59,254 bases of DNA, from positions 1-59,254 of the forward strand of contig CALKIZ010000068.1 of assembly GCA_937995735.1 (NCBI GenBank). Reading direction: 5' to 3'. The DNA is from an uncultured Neomegalonema sp. (lineage in GTDB: Bacteria; Pseudomonadota; Alphaproteobacteria; Rhodobacterales; Rhodobacteraceae). Shown here piece by piece: positions 33,635-42,466 of the stretch. Every line of letters begins with the position of its first letter. The first letter of the stretch is position 1. Both the position numbers and the translations under genes were made by a program. Under the pieces are notes generated by a model, which saw only the letters and a list, made by a program, of their open reading frames with translations, did no database searches and was not told where the DNA came from.

Positions 33635-35052
33635 GCCAAACGATCTCCGATCAAAAATTCCGCCGCGCGATCAAGGCGCAGATGCGGAGGGCCAAATCCG
33701 GGGCGCGCAGAAAGGATCGGCGGCGCAAAGCGCATGAACTGATAATCATCAGACAGCCACCCTGCCTCGCGGTCATGGGCGGCATTGGTAATCTCAGCAG
33801 GATCATCCGGCAAGGTACCGGGAAAGACGGCAATTTCCTCGCCCGTCTCCGGGTCTCTGCCACGTACACAATCAAGTGTTTCACCGTCCTGTTTGATAGT
33901 TTGTTCGACCGTCGCCCGCAAAGACGCCAGCGCCATTGCTTCGACCTTTGCACCATTATAGGCAGCTTTCTCGACGCTCTCGCGCAGTAAAATCCGAAGG
34001 ATGGATTCGAGCCGCTCATGTTGGGAATGATGAATATGATCCGCCTTGGTCGCGGCAAACAACAGCCGGTCAATTTTACGCCCGAGCAATGGCGCAAGCC
34101 ATCCATTCTCGCCATGTCGAAAACATGAAAGAATATCGCTCAGGGCTTTTTTGAGATCACCAATCGCACGCGGGCCAGCGTCAATCGCATCCAGCGCGTC
34201 AATCAACACGATCTGTCGGTCAATCTTTGTGAAGTGATCGCGGAAAAACGGTTTCACGACCACGCGCTTATACGCCTCGTACCGCTCCGCCATGAGTTGC
34301 CCCAACCCTTCACCGCCCAAGATCGGCGCGAAGGTCAATGCGGGAGAACCTTCTAAATCACCGGGCATCAAAAACCGTCCCGGCGATACCGCAGTCAGGC
34401 CAGCCGCGCGTGCTTTACGCAGGTACTCCGCAAACAGCCGCGCGCCCTCTTTCGCGACCATCTCATCGGCGGGCGCTTTGGCAGAAATGGCATCCGCCCA
34501 AGCTAAGAACGGCGCAGCAAAATCAGCACGCTCGGGCAAACGCGCTGCAATCAGCGCTGCCGAAGACCAATCGGCCCAGCTTTGTGTCATCAAAGGCAGG
34601 TCAAGCAACCACTCGCCGGGGTAATCAACAATATCGAGATGCAGGATTCCCGGCCCCGTCAGGCTCTCGCTCAAGCCACCGAAAAATCCGGTCCGTTGAT
34701 AGCGCAACGACAGCCGCACTTCGCTGATCCGCCGCGTGCTTTCCGGCCATTCCGGTTCAGACCCCGAAAGTGCCGCGAGATGTTCCTCAAATTCAAAGCG
34801 CGGAATATCAGGCGAAGGTTGCGGGCGCAGCATTGCCGCTTCGATCCGATGATCGCCCTCAGCTGACAGCAATGTCATGCGCCCGCGTTCCAACAGATTG
34901 GCGAGCAGTGAGGTGATAAACACGGTTTTACCCGCGCGGTTCAATCCCGTCACACCAAGCCGCAGCCGCGATTCGAACAGCGAGCCAACGCCCCGTTGCG
35001 CGCTTTCCGCTTGCCGCAGCGTAAAATCAGCCAAATCGGTAATGACGTTCAT
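33631..35052 (-). CDS. ycjX: YcjX-type P-loop protein (DUF463)
   Basis: A 473-residue GTPase-like protein of the YcjX family. Near the N-terminus is RLGVTGLNRAGKTVFITSLL with the P-loop GLNRAGKT at about 36-43, and IVDYPGEWLLDLPLM near residues 139-153 supplies a Walker-B/G3-like element. YcjX is a stress-linked protein usually paired with YcjF (DUF697), a membrane partner. No YcjF gene lies next to it here; instead it is coupled to a GNAT gene. Frame, length and motifs are complete. Enzymatic function remains undetermined in the family. Confidence 0.92.
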   Translation of the reverse strand: MNVITDLADFTLRQAESAQRGVGSLFESRLRLGVTGLNRAGKTVFITSLLANLLERGRMTLLSAEGDHRIEAAMLRPQPSPDIPRFEFEEHLAALSGSEPEWPESTRRISEVRLSLRYQRTGFFGGLSESLTGPGILHLDIVDYPGEWLLDLPLMTQSWADWSSAALIAARLPERADFAAPFLAWADAISAKAPADEMVAKEGARLFAEYLRKARAAGLTAVSPGRFLMPGDLEGSPALTFAPILGGEGLGQLMAERYEAYKRVVVKPFFRDHFTKIDRQIVLIDALDAIDAGPRAIGDLKKALSDILSCFRHGENGWLAPLLGRKIDRLLFAATKADHIHHSQHERLESILRILLRESVEKAAYNGAKVEAMALASLRATVEQTIKQDGETLDCVRGRDPETGEEIAVFPGTLPDDPAEITNAAHDREAGWLSDDYQFMRFAPPILSARPGFGPPHLRLDRAAEFLIGDRLA

Positions 35053-35114
35053 ACAAACCTCTCACACATGAGAGGTATATAGGGGAGGATGGGGAATGAT
35101 TTCGAGTGTTAAGG

Positions 35115-35291
35115 TCAGTAGCCGATGCTCTTACCTTCAAGACCTTGGCCAATAAGCGGTTCGGGATCATGGGTTACCAGCGGTTTTACGTTGGAATGCT
35201 TTTGCGGCTCATCAGCACCAAACCGGCGGTGCAAATACCAACCGAGTGCGATAAACAAAATCACGCCAATGCTGACCAACAGCCATTCCAT
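35115..35291 (-). CDS. Small single-pass membrane protein, 58 aa
   Basis: A 58-residue protein starting MEWLLVSIGVILFIALGWYL, so a transmembrane helix spans about residues 3-20, followed by a basic segment (HRRFG) and a polar tail. The longer frame to 35345 is unlikely because GGAGG lies six bases before the ATG at 35291, giving a clean start. It sits alone between ycjX and truA, facing away from truA. Topology by the positive-inside rule puts the tail in the cytoplasm. No family recognised; function unknown. Confidence 0.7.
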   Translation of the reverse strand: MEWLLVSIGVILFIALGWYLHRRFGADEPQKHSNVKPLVTHDPEPLIGQGLEGKSIGY

Positions 35292-35404
35292 TGCACACCT
35301 CCAGTTGTTCTGAGATAGGCTTACCACATTGGCTTGCGCTTTCAAAATACCGGCGATGGTTCAACTGCATTGCTCAAGCGCCGCGCATCCGGTAACAGCG
35401 CGCG

Positions 35405-36154
35405 ATGCCACGGTTTAAACTCACCATCGAATATCACGGCGCGGCCTATTGCGGGTGGCAGCGGCAGGATAATGGTTATGGCGTCCAGCAAGCGCTCGAA
35501 GAAGCCGTGCGCCGTATAGAGCCTACAGTTGATAAAATAACCGCAGCGGGCCGCACGGATGCGGGGGTTCATGCGACCGGCCAAGTCGTGCATCTTGATG
35601 TGGTTCGCGATTGGGAGCCGTTTGACCTCGCCAAAGCCATCAATCACTTTCTAAGACAAGAGCGCATTTCGGTCATCGAAGCCGAACCCGTCGCCGAAGA
35701 TTTCCATGCCCGTTTCGATGCCCGCGCGCGGCATTACCGCTATAAGATTATTCAGCGCCGTGCGCCTTTGGCGGTCGAGGATGGTCTTGCATGGCACATC
35801 AAAGCCCCGCTCGATGTGGAGGCCATGCGGGAGGGTGCAGCCCATTTAATCGGGAATCATGATTTCACGACATTCCGCTCGATCAACTGTCAGGCCAAAT
35901 CGCCGGTAAAAACGATGGATGAGATTGCCATTACCCGCGACGGCGAGCGTATCGAGATCACGCTGCGCGCCCGGTCCTTTTTGCACAATCAAGTTCGCAG
36001 CATCGCCGGAACTTTAGAGCGCGTCGGAAAGGGCGTTTGGTCTTCGGATCAAGTCCGCGATGCATTAGAGGCAAAGGACCGCGCGGCATGTGGCCCTGTT
36101 GCCCCGTCTTGCGGGCTGTATCTTGAGAGGGTGATTTACGGGGATACGCCTTAA
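35405..36154 (+). CDS. truA: tRNA pseudouridine(38-40) synthase
   Basis: A 249-residue TruA that isomerises uridines 38-40 of the anticodon stem. The N-terminus FKLTIEYHGAAYCGWQRQ is canonical, and the catalytic Asp is D52 in the motif GRTDAGVHA. The C-terminal ARSFLHNQVRSIAGTLERVG and GLYLERVIY are also conserved. It starts with ATG, and no strong ribosome-binding site is seen immediately upstream. The gene faces the small exported protein at 36168, convergent with a 13-base gap. Complete and typical. Confidence 0.97.
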   Translation: MPRFKLTIEYHGAAYCGWQRQDNGYGVQQALEEAVRRIEPTVDKITAAGRTDAGVHATGQVVHLDVVRDWEPFDLAKAINHFLRQERISVIEAEPVAEDFHARFDARARHYRYKIIQRRAPLAVEDGLAWHIKAPLDVEAMREGAAHLIGNHDFTTFRSINCQAKSPVKTMDEIAITRDGERIEITLRARSFLHNQVRSIAGTLERVGKGVWSSDQVRDALEAKDRAACGPVAPSCGLYLERVIYGDTP

Positions 36155-36167
36155 CCCGCGTCGCCCG

Positions 36168-36518
36168 TTATTCTAGGTCTACGACCGTTTCACCGCCGCC
36201 ATGACCGTGAACAGAGTCCACTGCGCGCACCGTAATCTGCGTCACGCCTTCAGGGACAGTCACGGTGACAGAGCGCGTGAAGGGCTGTTCATTCACATGC
36301 GGATGAAACAGAACCCGCGTTTCCAGCACCGTGCCGTCCGGCCCCAGAACTTCAAATGCATTAGCGTAATGATCCCATCCGGTATCCGCATGTTGCACCG
36401 TAGCATCAACACGCCAGCTATTCCCGCCCGCATTCGAGGCTTTGGCAGCGATAACATCGGCTTCACCCGCCATAATCGGCGAGGCAATCAGCACCAGAGG
36501 AAGAGCGAAACGGAGCAT
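36168..36518 (-). CDS. Small exported beta-rich protein, 116 aa
   Basis: About 116 residues from the ATG at 36518, with GAAGGAA about ten bases upstream. Signal peptide about residues 1-18 (MLRFALPLVLIASPIMAGEA). The mature part is beta-rich and reads like a single immunoglobulin/sandwich domain: WRVDATVQHADTGWDHYANAFEVL, then a His-rich FHPHVNEQPF and VDSVHGHGGGE. The His clusters could bind a metal. Similar small periplasmic proteins exist in marine alphaproteobacteria but I cannot name a characterised family. Convergent with truA. Confidence 0.7.
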   Translation of the reverse strand: MLRFALPLVLIASPIMAGEADVIAAKASNAGGNSWRVDATVQHADTGWDHYANAFEVLGPDGTVLETRVLFHPHVNEQPFTRSVTVTVPEGVTQITVRAVDSVHGHGGGETVVDLE

Positions 36519-36730
36519 AGCAAAATTCCTTCGTATCCAATCTGACAGCATTATAACCCAGATGCTCACGGATTGGAGACGTAAAAATGTCAGCGCCGAT
36601 TTGATCGTTCATAATATTGCCATTCTTACACGTGACTATACAGTGTACTGATAATTAAAAATACACGCTTAAACAGCACGCAAGAGTGTCCATGATTACT
36701 ACGATTTTCGATAACTTTTAATCAGATATT

Positions 36731-36759
36731 CACGGTGCTCCGTTTAAATCCGCACGGTG
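36731..36759 (+). promoter_or_regulatory. Direct repeat CACGGTG, 22-bp spacing
   Basis: CACGGTG occurs at 36731-36737 and 36753-36759, start to start 22 bases (two helical turns), about 20-48 bases upstream of the serine-protease-like gene start at 36779. It lies in an AT-rich gap and may bind an activator or repressor dimer. No protein is known to bind it. Confidence 0.35.
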
Positions 36760-36778
36760 TAAATAAGAAGGTTGTTTC

Positions 36779-37450
36779 ATGAGCCGTTTTCTTTCTGCTT
36801 TCGCCGTCCTTACTGCCCTCAGTTCTTGCGCTCCCAGCGTATCTTCCCGCGCAGAGCGTGTCTTCTATCGCGGCGGCGGCGAGGCGGCATGGGGGACGGT
36901 TTGCAAATTGAACCGGCGCGGATTTATCGGCCTTGGAGATCGCGGCTACGTCTCGGTTGCGCATGTCACGGATAACGGAACGCCGCTGGTCGGCCCCAAA
37001 GATGAAGTCACAATTTCGGATCAGGCATCGGATTGGTCTTTTCTCGGAATTAACGCCGCAAAGCTAGACCCCGACGATTATCCGGAAATGCGCAAGGGTA
37101 TGAAGGTTGAGATTCACGGGTTCCCCGCACGGGACCGTGACGGCGAAGTCATTCCCGGCGTTGTTTACGGCGATGATCCCGAACCGCCTTTCTGGTGGAT
37201 CGAATTGCGCGACTCCGATGATGGTATCGCCGCCGAAGGCGTCATCGGCGGTATTTCAGGATCATGTGTTTTCGACGATGATGACGATCTGATTGCAGTT
37301 GTTCACGCCAACGGCTTTTCACAAATCGAAGGCACGACGAATACATGGGCAAAAGTCGTCCCCGTCCGCGAGGCCATCTTGCAAGCCCAAGGAAGACTGC
37401 CACCCCGCCGCCCGACATTGCTGGGCATCGAAATTCCGAAGCTGTTTTAA
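36779..37450 (+). CDS. Divergent trypsin-like serine protease, predicted lipoprotein
   Basis: A 223-residue protein with a lipobox-like LSSC and a predicted lipidated Cys at residue 17. The mature part has the order and spacing of a chymotrypsin-fold triad: H62 in SVAHV, D85 in SDWSFLGI (compare DxAxL), and S160 in GGISGSCVF (compare GDSGGP). Family identity is therefore likely but divergent, and an inactive protease-like binder is also possible. AAGAAGG precedes the ATG. It lies 126 bases upstream of a potassium-channel gene in the same direction. The short acidic run FDDDDDLI after the Ser is unusual. Substrate unknown. Confidence 0.65.
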   Translation: MSRFLSAFAVLTALSSCAPSVSSRAERVFYRGGGEAAWGTVCKLNRRGFIGLGDRGYVSVAHVTDNGTPLVGPKDEVTISDQASDWSFLGINAAKLDPDDYPEMRKGMKVEIHGFPARDRDGEVIPGVVYGDDPEPPFWWIELRDSDDGIAAEGVIGGISGSCVFDDDDDLIAVVHANGFSQIEGTTNTWAKVVPVREAILQAQGRLPPRRPTLLGIEIPKLF

Positions 37451-37559
37451 GTGGCGGGCAAGGCGAGCCATCGAAAGCGCATAAAATATCGCAATGAGAT
37501 ACTTGCGCCAAAATTGCTCTCTTGCCCTTCCGCGAACTGCTGATAAGAGTTTGTTTCTT

Positions 37560-37580
37560 ATGAAAGCGGAGCGCGTGTGA
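37560..37580 (+). CDS. Possible six-codon leader ORF before the K+ channel
   Basis: ATG AAA GCG GAG CGC GTG TGA encodes MKAERV and its stop (37578-37580) shares two bases with the GTG start of the channel (37577-37579). Such stop-start overlap is typical of coupled reinitiation. The leader has no obvious ribosome-binding site, so it may be fortuitous. Confidence 0.2.
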   Translation: MKAERV

Positions 37581-38638
37581 CACCTGCACCGGCATCTATA
37601 TTCGGGCGATTGCTGCGCACGGTTCAGCGCGGTGTGGCAGAGGTTACCTGGCCGTTCCTCGCCTTGTGCCTTGCGATCCATGTTGGCTCCTCCTGGCTTG
37701 CTCTTGCTGCATTTGCCGAGGGCGAAATCGCGAGCGTGGGAATATTCCCCTATTATTATCTCACAACGGCAACCACAGTCGGTTATGGCGATTTTTCGCC
37801 GACGACGACAGGGGCGCGATACATCGCGGGCTTTTGGATTATGCCCGGTGCTGTGCTGTTATTCACGGCTGTTATCGGCAAGCTCATTCAAGCAATTACG
37901 GATAAATGGACGAGGGCCATGAAAGGACACGAGGATTATTCCGACAAACACGATCACGTGGTTGTGTTTGGATGGCATGGTGACCGCTCGCGCCGTTTGA
38001 TCAAGCTGTTACTGGCCGAGGAAGAGGCATCGGAACAGGGCTTGGTGCTCGTCTCGCACAGCCTGACAGAAAACCCGATGCCGGAAGCGATTCATTTTAT
38101 CAGAGTCGAAGCCTTGTCGAGCGCCGAAGCGACGGTACGCTCTGCGGTGGCGCGGGCGAAGGTCGCATTGGTCTTAGGCCAAGACGATGATGAGACGCTC
38201 GCCGCCGCGCTCGCCATCGGAGCCTCGCCAACGGCTCCCCGCATCATCGCCTATTTCCAGACAACCGGACCGGCGGACCTTTTGCGTTCCTATTGCCCAA
38301 CCGCCGAGGCACAGGAATCGCTGTCCATCGAGTTAATGGCCCGCTCTGCCCACGACCCCGGCGCGTCGCACCTCCAACGCATTATGCTGTCGAGCCTTCA
38401 TGGTCCGACCCAGTATAGTTTCACTCTGCCGGGCGGGGCTAAATCGACAACCTGCGCCATCGCTCTAACCACATTAAAAGACAAATGCGATGCAACCCTC
38501 ATCGGGGTTCAACATGCGGGAACAGATGATTTAATCATGAACCCGCCAACAGATTGCGCCATTAATGCAGGGGACCGCGTTTTCTACATCGCGGACCATC
38601 GCCTCAAAGAAAATGAAGTCGCCGGTGTGCTGGCCTGA
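37577..38638 (+). CDS. Two-TM potassium channel with RCK (TrkA-N) domain
   Basis: A 353-residue inner-membrane channel. Two transmembrane helices (about 24-46 and 81-105) flank the pore, whose selectivity filter is TTVGYGD at about 66-72. A cytoplasmic TrkA-N/RCK-like domain begins at HVVVFGWHG (about residue 126) and runs through the C-terminus. Such channels form tetramers and gate with nucleotide, Ca2+ or redox state. Start is GTG at 37577 after GCGGAG. It is transcribed in the same direction as the protease-like lipoprotein upstream. Complete; ligand unknown. Confidence 0.92.
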   Translation: MTPAPASIFGRLLRTVQRGVAEVTWPFLALCLAIHVGSSWLALAAFAEGEIASVGIFPYYYLTTATTVGYGDFSPTTTGARYIAGFWIMPGAVLLFTAVIGKLIQAITDKWTRAMKGHEDYSDKHDHVVVFGWHGDRSRRLIKLLLAEEEASEQGLVLVSHSLTENPMPEAIHFIRVEALSSAEATVRSAVARAKVALVLGQDDDETLAAALAIGASPTAPRIIAYFQTTGPADLLRSYCPTAEAQESLSIELMARSAHDPGASHLQRIMLSSLHGPTQYSFTLPGGAKSTTCAIALTTLKDKCDATLIGVQHAGTDDLIMNPPTDCAINAGDRVFYIADHRLKENEVAGVLA

Positions 38639-38662
38639 GGACGTGTTGCTTAAACAGCGGCG

Positions 38663-41098
38663 TCACGCCCGCATCCGTTCATAACTCGGATCATACGGCC
38701 CGAACGGGATAACCCGCGCAGGAATAGCATCGCCGATGACGTCCACCGTAACGTCTGAGCCTTCGGTGCTAAACGCCGGATCAACAAAGGCATAGGCCAA
38801 GTTCAGGCCGGTCCGGTGCCCCCAATCACCCGAGGTTACCGTCCCGATGATTTTATCATCAGCGCGCACCGATGCACCGGGATGCGCCGGAGCTTTATCT
38901 GTCTCAACCGTCAGTGTGACCAACTTGCGGTTCGGCCCTGCCGCTTGCCGTTTCAATAAGGCTTCCTTGCCGACAAAATCGCCCTTCTCAAGTTTCACAA
39001 AGCGATCCAAACCGGTTTCGAAAGGATCAAACTCTGTCAGAATATCCGACTTCCAATGCAGGAAGCCTTTTTCCAACCGCATCGACTCAACCGCACGCGA
39101 TCCGAAGAGGCAAAGGCCATGCGCTTCACCCGCGCGGCGCAGGGCAGTATAGGCCGCGTGTAGATTCTCATTCGGAACATGAATTTCGTAAGCAAGTTCA
39201 CCGGAAAAACTGACGCCAAGAACCGTGGCCGGTGCAATGCCGATATGTGCCTCCCGCACGGAAAGCCATGGGAAGGCTTCACGCGACCAATCCCCGCGTG
39301 CCGCCGCTGAAAGCACATCTCTCGATTTAGGACCGGCAAGCACGAGGATGGTTTGTGCATTGGTGAGCGAGCGGATGATGACGTCTTCATCAGCGCGCAG
39401 ATGCGCGGTCAGCCAATCCATATCATGGTATTCAGACGCCGCCGCCGAGCCATACCAAACGCGGTCGGGTCCGCGATGCGAAGCCGGGATATTCGTAACG
39501 GTTGCCTCGGCTTTCACCATCCCATGATGATTGAGAAGATACCCCAGACCAACGCGACCGGGACGCTTTTGTACTGTGCCGCAGAACATCCGGTCGAGGA
39601 ATGAGTGAACATCACTTCCGGTCAACTCAAAGCGGTTAAAGCCGGACACTTCTGTCAGCCCGACACCCGCCGCCACCGCGTTTACTTCTTCAGCGATAAC
39701 GTCATGGAGTTCATTAAATCGGAAGCCGAGCGTTTCCTCGAAACCTGCTGACGGTTTGATGTAGTCGACACGCTCCCATCCGTTGACAGTGCCGAAATCA
39801 GCGCCTTCAGCCGCAAGCACCGCTGTCAGCGGCGTCGTTTTCATGGGGCGTCCGGCAGGGCGATGCTCATGCGGGAAGTGAAAGCGGAATTCGTTCTGAT
39901 AATCCTCAATGGCTTTTAACGCGGTCAGTTCGACCGTGGCGTGACTGGTAAAGCGCCGGGGATCAAGGCCCCACGTGTCATACTCTGCTTCCCCATGTAC
40001 AATCTGCTGAGCAAGCAACCAGCCATGACCGCCGCCTTCTCCAAGACCAGCTCGCAATCCGATGATGCAATAGGCATTGCGCTTACCGGGGATGGGACCG
40101 ACCAACGGTGTCCCGTCGATGGTGTAGGTGATGGGACCGTTTACGACTTCACGGATTCCGGCCTCCATCAACGCAGGCATCCGCGCGAAAGCGCCCTCCA
40201 GCACGTCGGTGACACGATCAAGATCATCCGGGCATAGATCACTGGAAAAGGCAGGGTCGATGCCGTCCAGCCCCCATGTACGGCAATCCTGTTCATAAAA
40301 CCCGAGCAGCAAGCCGCCTTTCTCCTGACGACAATAATAATCACTGATCGGACATCGCAGCAGCGGTATTCTGTGGCCTGCTTCGACAACACCGAGAATA
40401 TCTTCCGTCAGAAAATATTGATGCTCCATGGAGGCAACGGGATGGTGGACGCCCATCATCGCACCGATTTCATTGCACCGATACCCGCCCGCATTCACCA
40501 CGATCTCAGCACGGACATCACCTTTTTCGGTATGGACAGTCCACTCACCATTCGCATGTTGAGTCAGGCCGGTGACAGGCGTGTGGCGGTTGACTTCCGC
40601 TCCGGCAAGGCGGGCGCGGCGGGCCAATGCCTGACAAAGCTGCGCGGGATCAATATGACCGTCATTCGGGTCCCAAAGACCGCCGAGCAGGTTCTCCGTT
40701 GAGATCAAGGGATGACGGCGCGCACATTCTTCGGCATCAATCACTTCCAAATCGACGCCCATTCCAGCAGCCATAGACGCAAAATGACGATACCCGTCCA
40801 TCTGCGCCTCTGAATTGGTCAGCCGGATACCGCCATCACCATGATTATAGCCAACAGGATAGTCGGGATCGTCCCGCAACTCCTGATACAGCGCAATGGA
40901 GTGGCTCTTGAGGCCAATCATTGTCTGAGTCATGCCGAAATTCGCGACTTGAGCAGCGGAATGCCATGTTGTGCCGGAAGTCAGCTCATCCCGTTCGATC
41001 AGCATCACATCTGACCAACCCTCTTGCGTCAGGTGGTAAAGCGCAGAGCAACCGGCAATCCCGCCGCCGATTACTACAACTTTCGCCTGATCGCGCAT
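38663..41098 (-). CDS. Dimethylglycine-dehydrogenase-type FAD/THF enzyme
   Basis: An 811-residue, four-part enzyme: DAO-type FAD domain with GGGIAG at 11-16, FAO_M linker, GcvT aminomethyltransferase domain and GcvT C-terminal barrel. H46 in SGTTWHSAAQ matches the His that carries covalent FAD in DMGDH and sarcosine dehydrogenase. The enzyme should remove an N-methyl group from dimethylglycine or sarcosine and pass it to tetrahydrofolate as methylene-THF. The ATG at 41098 follows GGAGAG and is chosen over an upstream frame start at 41113. It is divergent from the iron alcohol dehydrogenase (153-base gap) and convergent with the channel. Specific substrate is inference from the family. Confidence 0.9.
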   Translation of the reverse strand: MRDQAKVVVIGGGIAGCSALYHLTQEGWSDVMLIERDELTSGTTWHSAAQVANFGMTQTMIGLKSHSIALYQELRDDPDYPVGYNHGDGGIRLTNSEAQMDGYRHFASMAAGMGVDLEVIDAEECARRHPLISTENLLGGLWDPNDGHIDPAQLCQALARRARLAGAEVNRHTPVTGLTQHANGEWTVHTEKGDVRAEIVVNAGGYRCNEIGAMMGVHHPVASMEHQYFLTEDILGVVEAGHRIPLLRCPISDYYCRQEKGGLLLGFYEQDCRTWGLDGIDPAFSSDLCPDDLDRVTDVLEGAFARMPALMEAGIREVVNGPITYTIDGTPLVGPIPGKRNAYCIIGLRAGLGEGGGHGWLLAQQIVHGEAEYDTWGLDPRRFTSHATVELTALKAIEDYQNEFRFHFPHEHRPAGRPMKTTPLTAVLAAEGADFGTVNGWERVDYIKPSAGFEETLGFRFNELHDVIAEEVNAVAAGVGLTEVSGFNRFELTGSDVHSFLDRMFCGTVQKRPGRVGLGYLLNHHGMVKAEATVTNIPASHRGPDRVWYGSAAASEYHDMDWLTAHLRADEDVIIRSLTNAQTILVLAGPKSRDVLSAAARGDWSREAFPWLSVREAHIGIAPATVLGVSFSGELAYEIHVPNENLHAAYTALRRAGEAHGLCLFGSRAVESMRLEKGFLHWKSDILTEFDPFETGLDRFVKLEKGDFVGKEALLKRQAAGPNRKLVTLTVETDKAPAHPGASVRADDKIIGTVTSGDWGHRTGLNLAYAFVDPAFSTEGSDVTVDVIGDAIPARVIPFGPYDPSYERMRA

Positions 41099-41251
41099 CG
41101 CTCTCTCCATCATACAAATTCATTTCAAAACCCATCTCGTCAGGAAATCATCCATCGTCAATTGAAACTTTTAAGCGAGGCTTTCAATTCCAAAGTCAGG
41201 CATGGTGCTGTAAAGTACCTAAAGTTCGACCATCAGAAGAAAGCCCCCGAG

Positions 41252-42403
41252 ATGCAGCTCATTGGAAACTGGTCCTATCCCACGGCCATGAAGTTCGGTG
41301 CGGGACGCATCGCCGAGATTGCAGAAGCCTGCGCAGCATCAGGAATGAAAAAACCAATGCTCGTGACAGATCGCGGTTTGGCTGATTTGGAAATCACCAA
41401 ACGCACCCTTGATTTGATGGAAGCGGGTGGCTTGGGGCGCGCGCTCTTCTCAGATGTAGACCCAAATCCCAACGAGAAAAACGTCGAAGCGGGTTTAAAA
41501 GCCTATCGCGAGGGCGGGCATGATGGCGTCATCGCGTTTGGAGGTGGCTCGGGGCTTGATCTCGGCAAAATGCTTGCGTTCATGGCGGGGCAAACGCGCC
41601 CGCTTTGGGACTTTGAGGATATTGGCGACTGGTGGACCCGCGCAAATGCAGATGCGATTCACCCGATTGTTGCTGTGCCGACCACCGCCGGAACCGGATC
41701 GGAAGTGGGCCGCGCCAGCGTCATCACAAATTCAGAGACGCAAGAAAAGAAAATCATTTTTCATCCGAAAGTTCTGCCGAGCGTCGTCATCTGCGACCCC
41801 GAACTGACCGCAAGTATGCCCCCGGCAATTACTGCCGGTACGGGTATGGATGCTTTCGCTCATTGTTTGGAAGCCTATTGCTCGCCACATTATCATCCCA
41901 TGTCTCAGGGCATCGCGTTGGAGGGGATGCGCCTTGTGAAAGAATATCTGCCCCGCGCTTATACGACAGGCACGGATATTGAGGCCCGCGCCCATATGAT
42001 GAGCGCCGCAGCCATGGGCGCAACTGCTTTTCAAAAGGGTCTTGGCGCAATTCACGCTCTGAGCCATCCGATAGGTGCGATGCATCACACCCACCACGGG
42101 ACCACCAATGCCGTGGTTATGCAGCCCGTGTTGCGCTTTAACGAAACAGCGGTGCGGGACCGGCTTGATCAAGCCGCCGCGTATCTCGGGATTGCGAGCG
42201 GGTATGAAGGGTTTTACGAGTTTATCGGCGAGTTAAATACAGCCCTCAACATTCCAAAATCTCTGGCAGACCTTGGCGTGAAAAACCCTGACATTGACCG
42301 TCTGCTCAAGGATGCGCTGAACGATCCTAGCACAGGGGGAAATCCGGTGGAGATGACCGAAGAAAACACCCGCGCATTACTCATTGAATGTCTGGAAATG
42401 TAG
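41252..42403 (+). CDS. Iron-containing alcohol dehydrogenase
   Basis: A 383-residue group III alcohol dehydrogenase. The frame extends 76 codons upstream but overlaps the divergent DMGDH-type gene; the ATG at 41252 gives the standard length. GGGSGLD at 97-103 is the dinucleotide motif, and the metal ligands line up as D200, H204, H268 and H282, with the same spacing as E. coli FucO (D196, H200, H263, H277). It converts an alcohol to an aldehyde or the reverse with NAD(P). It could act on a small alcohol or methanol/choline-derived aldehyde in methylated-compound use; that is inference from its divergent pairing. Confidence 0.92.
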   Translation: MQLIGNWSYPTAMKFGAGRIAEIAEACAASGMKKPMLVTDRGLADLEITKRTLDLMEAGGLGRALFSDVDPNPNEKNVEAGLKAYREGGHDGVIAFGGGSGLDLGKMLAFMAGQTRPLWDFEDIGDWWTRANADAIHPIVAVPTTAGTGSEVGRASVITNSETQEKKIIFHPKVLPSVVICDPELTASMPPAITAGTGMDAFAHCLEAYCSPHYHPMSQGIALEGMRLVKEYLPRAYTTGTDIEARAHMMSAAAMGATAFQKGLGAIHALSHPIGAMHHTHHGTTNAVVMQPVLRFNETAVRDRLDQAAAYLGIASGYEGFYEFIGELNTALNIPKSLADLGVKNPDIDRLLKDALNDPSTGGNPVEMTEENTRALLIECLEM

Positions 42404-42466
42404 CCCTTCACATACCACACTAACACTCACGATCAGAGAAATAAGAAACGGCTGAAAAGGCTTATA

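Noticed and set aside
41024-41251. 76-codon N-terminal extension of the iron alcohol dehydrogenase
   Set aside because: It overlaps the divergent DMGDH-type gene and has no family similarity; the ATG at 41252 gives the normal length.
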